Assembly: GCA_026225235.1 (NCBI GenBank)
Contig: JAMFSK010000096.1
Coordinates: forward strand, 1-64,000
Length of the DNA stretch: 64,000 bases
From: Burkholderiales bacterium
GTDB taxonomy: Bacteria > Pseudomonadota > Gammaproteobacteria > Burkholderiales > Burkholderiaceae
Direction of reading: 5' to 3'
The notes beneath the pieces are model-generated. The model saw nothing but the letters and a program-made list of their open reading frames with translations, ran no database searches and was not told where the DNA came from. Position 1 is the stretch's first letter. Each line of letters begins with the position of its first letter. The position numbers and the translations under genes were made by a program. Below, piece by piece: positions 17,828 to 26,394 of the stretch.

Positions 17828-18457
17828 CTACACCATGTCGGGACCACAATACTCACGAAAGCCCGGCTGCGCGGCCAGACGATTGACATAAGCGAGGATC
17901 GCCGCGAAATGGGGGCGCGGAATCGGGATTGGCGTATGGAGCCATCGATTGACCGACAGACAGATCGGAATATCAGCCAGCGTGAAGTGCTGCCCTGCGA
18001 CGAAAGCCCCCGTGATCTCGAGGCGTTGGCTCAAGATGCCGATATGCTTGGTCCAAAGTTCCGATGAAGCCCGGATCGCCTCAGGATCCTGATGGGCGGG
18101 CGAATGGCGAGCCAGGCCGAGAAACGCATAGCTCCACGACCGGTTCAGGTCAGTCGCCTGCCAGTCCATCCATTGATCGACGCGTGCTCGCGCCCGCGGG
18201 TCGCCCGGGTAAAGATGCTCGCCGCCATAGCTCGCGGCAAGATACCGGATAATCGAATTCGACTCCCAAAGGACGAAGTCACCGTCCCGAATCACCGGCA
18301 CCAGGGCATTCGGATTGAGGGCAAGAAACTCCGGCTTGGAGGGCGACTGAAAACCGGCGCCCCAGTCTTCGCGTTCAAACGGAATCTGCAACACAGCGCA
18401 GGTCCAGAGGACCTTGCGAACATTGATCGACGAGACCTTCCCAAGTATTTGCAGCAT
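17828..18457 (-). CDS. Glutathione S-transferase
   Basis: 209 residues. The N-terminal thioredoxin-like fold reads [18 protein letters not shown], then [28 protein letters not shown] with the cis-Pro and E-S glutathione-binding residues. The C-terminal helical domain carries [20 protein letters not shown]. The Ser of KVSSINVRK could be the activating residue. The function is general conjugation or peroxide reduction; the substrate is unknown. It is on the opposite strand from the hypothetical gene downstream of 18458. Confidence 0.9.
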   Translation of the reverse strand: MLQILGKVSSINVRKVLWTCAVLQIPFEREDWGAGFQSPSKPEFLALNPNALVPVIRDGDFVLWESNSIIRYLAASYGGEHLYPGDPRARARVDQWMDWQATDLNRSWSYAFLGLARHSPAHQDPEAIRASSELWTKHIGILSQRLEITGAFVAGQHFTLADIPICLSVNRWLHTPIPIPRPHFAAILAYVNRLAAQPGFREYCGPDMV

Positions 18458-18575
18458 GAAGCGCCCCAGCAGTGGAGAGAGCAGACATTCTAGGAGGCTG
18501 ATCGCCCCGTTGACATGTACAGTTCAGCGAACACACACCGATTTACCGGGGACAGCCTGGCACAGGAGTTTTTGC

Positions 18576-19406
18576 ATGACCGACCACGAGACGCTGCATC
18601 CCTTACGCCCCTTGCTCAAGAACTTTATCTGGGAGCACGGCCGGATCGGGACACGCTACCTCGACTGCGTGACCGGGGAGGTCAAGTTCGACGAAGGCAA
18701 GAAATCCCGCTTCGCTGTGGAGAAGTACTTCTATGTCCCATTAGGCAAAGGCGCCGAAGTCGAAGCTGACGCCGCCACCGAGGCCCATGGGCCGCAGATC
18801 CAGGAGGCCGGCCTCGCGCGCTTTCTGCGGGCTGCCCAACTCGGTGTACCAGGCGAAGCCGGATCCGCTGCGGAAGTTCAGCGCGCGGTGCACGACTGCG
18901 TGGAGCTAGGTATTTTCAGCGCCTACCAAGCGGAGGCACAAGAAGCCCTGGCCCGTTATGCACAGGAAGCGATGTTCGACGACGAAATCCGCGCCGCGGT
19001 GATCGCCGATCTTCGCCCTAAGTACACGGCTATGCGAGACCAACTGGCGCTCTATGACTTCACGGTTCTGCACGGGCTCCCTGCGCCGCTGTTCTTCAGC
19101 GAGATGCCGCTGACCGACTGGCGAGTCCGCGTGCGCCCTGCCTTGCCGTTTGTCTCGCTGCCGCTCGGCCCTTACTGCCTGCTGGTTGGCGCACCATCGA
19201 ACCGGACCAGCCGTGCCGCGCCGCTCGCCTGGAAGCCCGCTCCCGCGATGGGCCCGTTGAAGGATCACAATCTGCTGATGGCCGAGCGCGCGCGACTATG
19301 GCTCGTGGCGACGACGGATGAACAACTGGTCGCCGTCCGGGATCGTTTTGTCATTGGTGGACCGGACGCTGCCACCGGCGGACAGAACGCGAACCGTCTG
19401 CCCTGA
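18576..19406 (+). CDS. Hypothetical protein, weak DUF4238-like resemblance
   Basis: 276 residues from the ATG at 18576, with an AGGAG site upstream; the frame extends further but would overlap the GST promoter. The sequence starts with LLKNFIWEHGRIGTRYLDC and has an EKYFYVPLGKG segment followed by an Ala/Glu-rich helical stretch (AAEVQRAVHDCVELGIFSAYQAE). Parts recall DUF4238 proteins but the match is weak. No membrane segment or signal peptide is visible, and no function can be given. Confidence 0.62.
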   Translation: MTDHETLHPLRPLLKNFIWEHGRIGTRYLDCVTGEVKFDEGKKSRFAVEKYFYVPLGKGAEVEADAATEAHGPQIQEAGLARFLRAAQLGVPGEAGSAAEVQRAVHDCVELGIFSAYQAEAQEALARYAQEAMFDDEIRAAVIADLRPKYTAMRDQLALYDFTVLHGLPAPLFFSEMPLTDWRVRVRPALPFVSLPLGPYCLLVGAPSNRTSRAAPLAWKPAPAMGPLKDHNLLMAERARLWLVATTDEQLVAVRDRFVIGGPDAATGGQNANRLP

Positions 19407-19451
19407 AACCCGCGCCATTCGGACGCAGCGACTTCGCTTCACCGAAGTCGT

Positions 19452-19958
19452 TCAAGCCACCTTCAAGGTTTCAACGTCCGCCTCCGGCGGGCTCAAATGA
19501 GCGACCTCCACGTCGAAAGACAAAGTACGCAGGATTGCCTGGAGGGTGACGAGGTCCGATTTGCCGGGTATCCAGTCCCAGTACACCGTGCCATCCACGG
19601 ACACTTCGAAGAACGACTCATCGAAACAGTCCGGCCGGAACCGACGTAGCGCGACAACGCCACGCTCGCCGCGCACCTGCGGTGAGTGGACCAGGTCATG
19701 CTTGGCCAAGTTGATCGTCAAGTCCTGCAGCGACACCTGTGAACGTGCCAGACCGACGCCGCTGACCTCCACATTTGCAAATCCCACGAGAAGAAGACCA
19801 TGCTCGACGAGCGACTCGCCCGGCTTCGCGTAGTAGTCGCCCATCCATTCGCCGTTAACGTCCAGCTGGATTTTTATTTGATCGTCATCGCCTACACGAA
19901 TAGGTTGGCACGTCAAATTTACGCGGTCGTTCATCATCGCCCCAAATGTGGTGTTCAC
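19452..19958 (-). CDS. Hypothetical protein
   Basis: 168 residues, no family recognised. It is acidic and beta-rich (QIKIQLDVNGEWMGDYYAKP, then FFEVSVDGTVYWDWIPG), with no signal peptide or membrane segment. It converges on the preceding hypothetical gene, with 45 bp between stops. The start could also be the second or third Met (MMNDRVNL). The reading frame is long enough and has the codon usage of a real gene. Confidence 0.55.
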   Translation of the reverse strand: MNTTFGAMMNDRVNLTCQPIRVGDDDQIKIQLDVNGEWMGDYYAKPGESLVEHGLLLVGFANVEVSGVGLARSQVSLQDLTINLAKHDLVHSPQVRGERGVVALRRFRPDCFDESFFEVSVDGTVYWDWIPGKSDLVTLQAILRTLSFDVEVAHLSPPEADVETLKVA

Positions 19959-20161
19959 CTGCTTTACGGCGCGAGGTGAGTCCAGGGAGATAAGGGTTTA
20001 CCCTTGAACGATTGAATAACACGCGATTCCGGACCCGTCGAGCCAAAATTCAGCCCTCCGCATGTTCTGGAGCGAGAGATGTCCGACCCGCGGCCCAGTC
20101 TTCTCCTTTTGAGATATGATTTTTGGCCGCACATAAGACATCGATTTCCACGGGACACCTT

Positions 20162-20803
20162 ATGCAATTGATCGGCATGCTTGATTCGCCCTATGTTCGA
20201 CGCGTCGCCATCTCCCTGCAGTTGCTGCAACTGCGCTTCGAACACCGGTCCGTATCCGTTTTCAGTACGTTTTCGCAATTTCAGGCTATCAATCCCGTCG
20301 TCAAAGCGCCGACCTTGATTTGTGATGACGGCGAGGTCCTCATGGAATCGGCCTTGATCCTCGAGTACGCCGAAGCTCTCGCGGGTCCGGGAAAAAGCCT
20401 TCTGCCGACCGATATCACCGAGCTCCAGCACACCTTGCGCGTCGTTGGGCTTGCCATGGTGGCGTGCGAGAAGAGTATTCAGATTGTGTACGAACTCAAT
20501 CTGCGTCCCACCGAGAAACTCCATGAGCCGTGGATGTCGCGCGTGACCGGCCAATTGATCGCTGCGTACGACGCGCTGGAATTCGAACTGAAACGTCGGC
20601 CACTCGGCGTGACCAACAGCACGATCAATCAGGCCGGTGTGACGACTGCCATAGCGTGGAATTTCACGCAAATGATGACGCCGGAGTATTTCGACGCCAC
20701 GCAGTACCCAACGTTGCGCGAGTTCTCGTTGCAGGCGGAAACGCTTGCCGAGTTCAAAGCGGCGCAGCACGGCGCAGAGACTTATCGATACGCGGGTGCG
20801 TGA
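20162..20803 (+). CDS. Glutathione S-transferase
   Basis: 213 residues from the ATG at 20162. The N-terminal fold is MLDSPYVRRVAISLQLLQL, with Ser of DSPYVRRV at the activating position, then NPVVKAPTLICDDGEVLMESALILEYAE with the cis-Pro and E-S pair. It is the third GST in the window and the most divergent in its C-terminal domain. A GC-rich hairpin follows the stop. Confidence 0.88.
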   Translation: MQLIGMLDSPYVRRVAISLQLLQLRFEHRSVSVFSTFSQFQAINPVVKAPTLICDDGEVLMESALILEYAEALAGPGKSLLPTDITELQHTLRVVGLAMVACEKSIQIVYELNLRPTEKLHEPWMSRVTGQLIAAYDALEFELKRRPLGVTNSTINQAGVTTAIAWNFTQMMTPEYFDATQYPTLREFSLQAETLAEFKAAQHGAETYRYAGA

Positions 20804-20829
20804 GCAGTTACAGAGCGGATGCATGAATG

Positions 20830-20851
20830 GCTCCGGCGCAAACGCCGGGGC
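20830..20851 (+). terminator. GC-rich hairpin downstream of the GST gene
   Basis: GCTCCGGCG, loop CAAA, CGCCGGGGC: a 9-bp stem with one G-T pair, 26 nt after the GST stop. No T-run follows, so it may be a weak or Rho-assisted terminator. Confidence 0.45.
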
Positions 20852-21058
20852 ATAACATCGCTACTTCCGAGAAGGCAATGGCACCTTCAAAACGCAAACC
20901 AGGTCGTATTGGTTGCTTAGTCGGATAGAGCGATCCGCTCCGCGTTGTCCGATTTCTCGCCTGATTCGGCAGTTTCGCTTATAGCTCAACCCCGTTCGTC
21001 TACGTAGCATGACTAGGCGTTAACCGTCACGCCACGCTACCCGAAACGAAGGAAAAAC

Positions 21059-21367
21059 ATGCTTGAACTGAGATCAAGCTGCGAACACTGCAATACAGCG
21101 CTCCCGCCCGAGTCACTTGAAGCACGTATCTGCAGCTACGAGTGCACCTTCTGCGTCTCATGTGTCGATACGATCATTCACAACGTGTGCCCGAACTGCG
21201 GCGGTGGGTTCGAACCCAGACCGGTCAGACCCTCGCAGAACTGGAAGAACGGCAACTGCCTCGACAAAGATCCACCGTCCGGCAAAGTCAAACACAAGCC
21301 CGTAGATCCCGTTGCCCATGCGCAATTCTCCGCGGGGATTCGGGCGATTCCCCCTGAGCAACGGTAG
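21059..21367 (+). CDS. DUF1272 domain-containing zinc-binding protein
   Basis: 102 residues. The first 55 match DUF1272: LRSSCEHCNTALPPES, then CSYECTFCVSCVD and VCPNCGGGFEPRPVRP. Paired cysteines (C-x2-C, C-x3-C, C-x2-C, C-x2-C) suggest two treble-clef-like zinc sites. The C-terminal 45 residues are basic and low complexity. No function is known for the family. It is monocistronic, with 691 bp to the next gene start, and is preceded by a strong AAGGAA ribosome binding site. Confidence 0.88.
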   Translation: MLELRSSCEHCNTALPPESLEARICSYECTFCVSCVDTIIHNVCPNCGGGFEPRPVRPSQNWKNGNCLDKDPPSGKVKHKPVDPVAHAQFSAGIRAIPPEQR

Positions 21368-21459
21368 CCAGAGAAACGAAACGCGGTTAATAAGGCTCAG
21401 CCGAACGGTTTGATCTCATTTAATCCATCGATCCCCCGTACACGCGCTCTAAACGTAAA

Positions 21460-22218
21460 TCACCACGGAATTGTTTCCCCATTCCAGCGCGTAAACATTC
21501 CTGTGGGGCCATCCGGACCCAGCAGCGCAACGCGCACCGCCTCACGAGCGCCTTCCTCGACGGTTTCGGTTCCCGCATATCCGTTGAGGTTTGTCTTCGT
21601 AAAACCCGGGGAGACGGCATTGACCTTGATACCTTCTGGCTCAAGTTCGATGGCCATAGCGACCGTCAAAGCGTTGAGAGCCGTCTTGGATGCAGAGTAG
21701 ACGGGGCCGAAGATCGCACGATAGGGGAAGGCTGAGTTCGAGTTCGTCGTCAACGACCCCACTCCACTCGACACGTTGACGATGCGGGAGCCCGGTGTCT
21801 TGCGCAAAAGGGGCAGCATCGCCTGATACACCGAGAGCACACCAAACACGTTGGTGTTCCATACCGCGCGCATTTCATCGAGGCCTACGTTGCTCGGGCG
21901 CACCGACTTTGCGTACTCCTCGACGGACTGACCGGGTCGCTTCTTCGTATTCGAGATGGCCGCGTTCTGGATCAGCACGTCAAGGCGCCCAAATTCATTC
22001 AGGACGCGCTCTGCCGCAGAGGTGATCGAAGCCTGATCTGTCACGTCGAGTTGGAGCGCGAAGGCGCCCGGCCCCACTTCCCTGGCCGCAACCTCACCAC
22101 GTTCAAGGCTGCGCGACCCGACCAGCACAGTCAGGCCGCGAGCTACGAGATCCTTCGCGATCTGAAGACCGATTCCTTGATTCGCCCCGGTTACAAGAGC
22201 AACGGGTTTTTCCTGCAT
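21460..22218 (-). CDS. Short-chain dehydrogenase/reductase
   Basis: 252 residues, classical SDR. The cofactor loop is VTGANQGIG, the N-x-A motif is LIQNAAIS, and the active site has Ser in IVNVSSGVGS with Tyr and Lys in PVYSASKTALN. The Arg after strand 2 (VGSRSLERG) suggests NADP preference. The loop around 115-125 (EEYAKSVRPSNVGLDEMRAVW) resembles carbonyl reductases. It is divergent from an AraC gene, which is the likely regulator. Substrate unknown. Confidence 0.92.
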   Translation of the reverse strand: MQEKPVALVTGANQGIGLQIAKDLVARGLTVLVGSRSLERGEVAAREVGPGAFALQLDVTDQASITSAAERVLNEFGRLDVLIQNAAISNTKKRPGQSVEEYAKSVRPSNVGLDEMRAVWNTNVFGVLSVYQAMLPLLRKTPGSRIVNVSSGVGSLTTNSNSAFPYRAIFGPVYSASKTALNALTVAMAIELEPEGIKVNAVSPGFTKTNLNGYAGTETVEEGAREAVRVALLGPDGPTGMFTRWNGETIPW

Positions 22219-22242
22219 AGCTATCTCCCAATCGAAGTGCGG

Positions 22243-22258
22243 TAGGGCATGCGCCCTA
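22243..22258. promoter_or_regulatory. Palindrome in the SDR leader
   Basis: TAGGGC, ATGC, GCCCTA: 6-bp arms, 24 nt upstream of the SDR start codon. It could be an operator for the divergent AraC protein or an mRNA hairpin. Confidence 0.35.
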
Positions 22259-22350
22259 GGTGAGGTGGTTTGCGTATGCTCGTACGATAGACCGCAGCGC
22301 CCGTACTCACTACAATTGAAAATCCAAATTTCATTTGCAGGAGTCCAGCA

Positions 22351-23268
22351 ATGATCGACCCGTTGGCCGAAGTCGTGACGCTGCTCCAGCCAAGCGCCCG
22401 GTTCTCCAAGCTGGTTCTGGGCGCCGGCCCTTGGCGCGTTCGTCGCTCAGATGCCGGTCAGCCGCTCTATTACGTGATTCTCGAAGGCATGTGCCGCATG
22501 GCGATCGACGGGCAAGAGCCCATCGAGCTTGCTTCGGGTGACTTCGTGCTGATTCCCGCGGCCTACGGCGTCGCGATGTCCAGCCTTGTGCCACCACCGC
22601 CGGGCGTTGAGACCCTGATGCCCATCGCACTCGGCAACAATGAATTTAGAATCGGGGAACAAGAGGGTCCCGTCGATTTGCGAATGATGGTCGGCCACTG
22701 CACCTTCGGTTCACCCGATGCGTGCCTGCTGGTCTCCTTGCTACCTCAAATCGTGCATGTCCGCGGCGTAGAGCGGCTGGCCACCCTCGTGCAACTCGTA
22801 CGAGATGAATCACGCGAGCAGCGGCCTGCGCGCGAGGTCGTCCTGTCACGACTGCTGGAAGTACTGCTCATCGAGGCGTTGCGATCTACGGCAGAAACGA
22901 CAGCCTCACCAGGCCTGGTTCGCGGGCTGTCCGATTCTCGTCTCGCGGCCGCGATCCGCGGCATGCACGAAGACCCTACGCGCGCGTGGACGGTCGCTGA
23001 TCTCGCGAAAGAGGCCGCACTGTCGCGCTCAAGCTTCTTTGAACGCTTCAACCGCGCGGTCGGCGTGGCGCCGATGGAATATTTACTCACTTGGCGCATG
23101 GCCCTCGCAAAGGACCTGCTACGCCGTAATGAAGGCCGCATTGCGGAGGTTGCACTCCGCGTTGGCTACAGCTCCGCCAGCACCTTCAGCGTTGCCTTCA
23201 CGCGGCATGTCGGGCGGCCACCATCACAATACGTGCGCGATGAGCAGGCGGCCATCGACGAGACATAA
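22351..23268 (+). CDS. AraC family transcriptional regulator (cupin_6 type)
   Basis: 305 residues. The N-terminal cupin sensor has DPLAEVVTLLQPSARFSKL, then PLYYVILEGMCRMAIDG and LASGDFVLIPAAYG. The C-terminal DNA-binding domain has two helix-turn-helix units, WTVADLAKEAALSRSSFFER and GRIAEVALRVGYSSASTFS, followed by FTRHVGRPPSQY. It is the second AraC regulator of this type in the window, about 27% of the same layout as the one at 747, and faces an SDR gene 132 bp away. Confidence 0.92.
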   Translation: MIDPLAEVVTLLQPSARFSKLVLGAGPWRVRRSDAGQPLYYVILEGMCRMAIDGQEPIELASGDFVLIPAAYGVAMSSLVPPPPGVETLMPIALGNNEFRIGEQEGPVDLRMMVGHCTFGSPDACLLVSLLPQIVHVRGVERLATLVQLVRDESREQRPAREVVLSRLLEVLLIEALRSTAETTASPGLVRGLSDSRLAAAIRGMHEDPTRAWTVADLAKEAALSRSSFFERFNRAVGVAPMEYLLTWRMALAKDLLRRNEGRIAEVALRVGYSSASTFSVAFTRHVGRPPSQYVRDEQAAIDET

Positions 23269-23351
23269 GACGTCGTCGTCACGCTGACAAACCTGCCGGT
23301 TTGAGGGTTGATTCGTGTGTGGCGGTTCGGTAATTCGAACGCCGATGCGCG

Positions 23352-23738
23352 TCAGTCGAGCGGCGGAATCGCGCCTTCCGACAAGGTCTTGATGAGCCTC
23401 GTGCGACGCCGTTCGAGATCCTGAATCTGACGATCGATGGCTTCGAGGCGTTGCCGCTGGACATCGGTGATCTGCTCGCATGAGCGGGCGCCTTCAATCA
23501 AAAGCATGCAGTCCGGAAAGCCGCGAATATCGTCAATGGAGAAACCGGTCGCGATCATTCGCTGGATCTGCCTGACCTGCGTGACTGTCGTCTCGGGGAA
23601 CATGCGGTAGCCGTTGCTCGCGCGCACCACGGCGAGCAAACCGTGTTCGTCGTAGTGCCGGATCGACCGCACGCTCGCGCCAGTGCGCTGCGCAACTTCA
23701 CCGATAGACAGCAATTCTTTCGAAGGCATCTTGTTCAT
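23352..23738 (-). CDS. MerR family transcriptional regulator
   Basis: 128 residues. The MerR winged helix is clear: LLSIGEVAQRTGASVRSIRHYDEHGLL, then NGYRMFPETTVTQVRQIQRMIATGFSIDDIRGF. A coiled-coil dimerisation helix ends the protein (RQRLEAIDRQIQDLERRRTR). A Cys-rich metal site is absent; only C at CMLL and C at SCEQ are visible, so it may sense a small organic ligand or redox state. It faces a hydrolase gene over a MerR-type promoter. Confidence 0.9.
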   Translation of the reverse strand: MNKMPSKELLSIGEVAQRTGASVRSIRHYDEHGLLAVVRASNGYRMFPETTVTQVRQIQRMIATGFSIDDIRGFPDCMLLIEGARSCEQITDVQRQRLEAIDRQIQDLERRRTRLIKTLSEGAIPPLD

Positions 23739-23762
23739 GAAGAACAGATTAGCACAAGCCGC

Positions 23763-23794
23763 TTGACTCTGACACTAGTGTGAGGGTTGAGACT
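23763..23794 (+). promoter_or_regulatory. MerR-type promoter with central palindrome
   Basis: A TTGACT -35 (23763-23768) is followed by the palindrome ACACTAGTGT (23772-23781) with flanking CT/AG, and a weak -10 (GAGACT at 23789) at the long 19-20 bp spacing MerR regulators need. It points at the alpha/beta hydrolase gene. Confidence 0.55.
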
Positions 23795-23825
23795 AGCCGA
23801 ACGGTTCACTCTTCTGGTCTTCACC

Positions 23826-24734
23826 ATGCACACCCGAATGCTCACTTATATGCTCACTGCCGCAGTCTCGGCGGCAACACTCTTCGCGTTCCCACCCGAT
23901 GCGGTCGCAGCCCCTACAAGCTATAGGGTTACATCGAAGGATGGCGTAAAGCTTGCGGTTCAGGAGAGCGGCAACCCCGACGGGCCGCCGATCATTTTCA
24001 TTCACGGTCTGCTTGGCAGTCGGCTGAACTGGGAAGCCCAGGTGCAAAGCCCCGAATTGCGTCAATACCGGATCATTACCTACGATCTGCGCGGCCACGG
24101 CTTGTCGGATAAACCACCTGGTGCGGAGTCGTATCACGATGGGCGCCGGTGGGCCGACGACCTCGAAGCTGTCATCCAGGGCTCGCACTCGAAAAGGCCT
24201 GTCGTGGTCGGCTGGTCGCTTGGCGCCGTAGTGATATCCAACTATCTCGCCACGTACGGCGATCACGACATCGCTGGCGGTGTATACGTCGATGGCGTGG
24301 TCGAACTTGCGCCGGAGCAAATCGTCGATCATCCTGAGGTCTATCGGGACATGACCTCGCCGGACCTGAAAACACATCTCGATGGCGAGCGCACCTTTGT
24401 CGGACTGTGTTTCAATCGTCGTCCAGATGACGACACATTTAACCGACTGGTCGCCAACGCCGCGATGGCATCGTGGGACATGCAGAAAGAGGTTCCGACG
24501 ATGACAGTATTCGCAGCCGAGGGGCTCAGCAAGGCGCACGTTCCGTTGCTGTTCATCTATGGTGGCCACGACGCTCTGGTCGACACACCCACGACTTTGG
24601 CCCGCGCGACCGCGTTAAATCCACGCATCGCGACCAAGGTGTATCCCGACGCTGGTCACGCGTCGTTCATCGAAGAATCCGATCGTTTCAATCACGATCT
24701 GGTCGAGTTTGTCAGGTCGTTGTCCTGGAAATGA
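23826..24734 (+). CDS. Secreted alpha/beta hydrolase
   Basis: 302 residues from the ATG at 23826. A signal peptide is visible: MHTRMLTYMLTAAVSAATLF, then FPPDAVAAP. The core follows: IIFIHGLLGSRLNWE (oxyanion region), nucleophile elbow VGWSLGAVV (Ser of G-W-S-L-G), the Asp segment IYGGHDALVD and the His in PDAGHASFIEE. The triad looks complete. An earlier in-frame ATG at 23787 precedes the signal peptide but overlaps the MerR promoter. It probably acts on small esters or lactones. Confidence 0.88.
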   Translation: MHTRMLTYMLTAAVSAATLFAFPPDAVAAPTSYRVTSKDGVKLAVQESGNPDGPPIIFIHGLLGSRLNWEAQVQSPELRQYRIITYDLRGHGLSDKPPGAESYHDGRRWADDLEAVIQGSHSKRPVVVGWSLGAVVISNYLATYGDHDIAGGVYVDGVVELAPEQIVDHPEVYRDMTSPDLKTHLDGERTFVGLCFNRRPDDDTFNRLVANAAMASWDMQKEVPTMTVFAAEGLSKAHVPLLFIYGGHDALVDTPTTLARATALNPRIATKVYPDAGHASFIEESDRFNHDLVEFVRSLSWK

Positions 24735-24761
24735 AACGCGGTTCTACACACGGAAGTGGTC

Positions 24762-25673
24762 ATGGCATCTGAAGTCAAACGAACGACTGGGGAGGACTTC
24801 TTTCCGGGCTTCGCCAAGCTCGACATCGAAGCGGGCGACGTCTCGTTTCGCGGCGCGATCGGAGGGACAGGATCACCGACTCTGCTGCTACACGGCTTTC
24901 CGCAGACCCACGTTGCGTGGCGACTGATTGCACCGATGCTCGCGAAGTCCCACACCGTGATCGTGCCCGACCTTCCGGGATACGGCGACAGCCGCACGCA
25001 CAACGATCAGCCACGATGGACCAAACGTCGCGTGGCCGCGGCGCTCGTCGCGTTGATGGATCGGCTCGGGCACGAACGGTTCGCCGTAGTCGGGCATGAC
25101 CGCGGCGCTCGCGCCGGATACCGGCTGGCACTGGATCATCCTCAGCGTGTCGCCGCGTATGCATCGCTGACCGTCGTGCCCACACTCGATGCCTTCGCCG
25201 GTGTCGACAAGACTTTTGCGCTTAACGCCTGGCACTGGTTTTTTCTGGCGCAACCCGCGGACCTTCCGGAGCGGATGCTGGCGGCCGATCCTGACGCTTT
25301 CATTGACGCCGCGCTCAGAAAAATGACAGGAGGACTCAAGCGAATCGATCCTTCGGCACTCAACGCCTATCGAACCGCATTCCGCGATCCGGATGTGCGT
25401 CATGCTATCTGTGAAGACTATCGCGCTGCCACGTCGGAGGATCTCGAACACGACGCGAGCGACTTTTCTGCGGCCCGAAAGCTTGCCTGTTCGGTGTTGG
25501 TACTCTGGAGCGAGAGCGAGCAGAAGAGAAGGGCTACCTCGCCTCTCGACACCTGGTCCAGATGGGCGACGAATGTGACAGGCAGAGGCTTGCCCGGCGG
25601 TCACCTGCTGCCTGAGGATGCCCCGAACGAGGTGTTGTCGGCCCTCGATAGTTTCCTGAGCGATAAATTCTGA
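24762..25673 (+). CDS. Alpha/beta hydrolase, haloacetate dehalogenase-like
   Basis: 303 residues. LLLHGFPQTHVAWRLIAPML gives the oxyanion loop. The nucleophile elbow is VVGHDRGARAGY, with Asp as nucleophile, as in haloacetate dehalogenases and epoxide hydrolases. The His is in LPGGHLLPEDAP. Asp rather than Ser as nucleophile, together with the DRGAR segment, is typical of the fluoroacetate dehalogenase group, but epoxide hydrolase activity cannot be excluded. It follows the previous hydrolase by 27 bp and may share its promoter. Confidence 0.85.
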   Translation: MASEVKRTTGEDFFPGFAKLDIEAGDVSFRGAIGGTGSPTLLLHGFPQTHVAWRLIAPMLAKSHTVIVPDLPGYGDSRTHNDQPRWTKRRVAAALVALMDRLGHERFAVVGHDRGARAGYRLALDHPQRVAAYASLTVVPTLDAFAGVDKTFALNAWHWFFLAQPADLPERMLAADPDAFIDAALRKMTGGLKRIDPSALNAYRTAFRDPDVRHAICEDYRAATSEDLEHDASDFSAARKLACSVLVLWSESEQKRRATSPLDTWSRWATNVTGRGLPGGHLLPEDAPNEVLSALDSFLSDKF

Positions 25674-25704
25674 CGCTAGGGGAACGAGGCGTCGCGACGA
25701 GTCA

Positions 25705-26214
25705 TCACCGCAACGCGAACGACCTCCCGAAGAACACGACCGTGCCGAGCATTGCGAGGATCGCCGTCAGTCCCAGCATGATGGAGATGTGAAGGCCGAG
25801 CGTGTTCAGAATGGCGCCCCCCACCAGCGAGCCGACAGCAAGCACGAGCTGCAACAGCGAGGTGAATACTGCCCCGCGGCCCTCCTTGAGGTGACGCGCC
25901 GACAGCAGGATCCAGGTTTGCAGCGACACAGGCACTCCGCCACAAACCAATCCCCAAACGAGGACCAGCGCACTGGCTGCAACCGGCGCGATCGCACTGA
26001 CCAGTAGCAGCAGTGTGGCCGCCACACAGACAAGGCCGACTCCGGCACGGGACACGCGAACCCCGCGCTGACTGAGTGCGCCCATGACAGCATCTCCGAT
26101 CAATGCGGCGATGCTCAAGGTGAACAAGACACCGGCCACACGTTCCGGCGGCAGCGCAACGTAATCGGTCAGCAGCGAAAAAAAAAGGATAGTAGCCATG
26201 AGATGTCTCGTCAT
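25705..26214 (-). pseudogene. Truncated MFS transporter, C-terminal half only
   Basis: About 169 residues that align in layout to transmembrane segments 7-12 of an MFS exporter: ATILFFSLLTDYVA, VAGVLFTLSIAALIGDAVMG, and SLQTWILLSARHLKEGRGAV. Normal family members are near 390-400 residues; the N-terminal six segments are missing, and no other frame upstream carries them. A run of nine A on the plus strand (26178-26186) sits near the start. Probably a non-functional remnant. Confidence 0.6.
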
Positions 26215-26343
26215 GATCGGAGCGGCCCGAACCTTGCAACGGGCGGCGCAATTGGCCGCTCCGTGAATGCATAGTAGGGTTGCGTACCGAGGGAAATCCA
26301 TGACGCGACAAGTCAAGAAATAGCGGCAGACGGGTAAAGAATT

Positions 26344-26358
26344 TGACCTGTAAGGTCA
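26344..26358. promoter_or_regulatory. Candidate operator of the XRE/MmyB regulator
   Basis: A perfect dyad, TGACCT, GTA, AGGTCA, lies 36-50 nt before the XRE start codon. It sits where a promoter core would lie and is the obvious autoregulation site. Confidence 0.55.
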
Positions 26359-26394
26359 TTGAATCCAGACTAGGGCGGGCACTACACTGACTCT

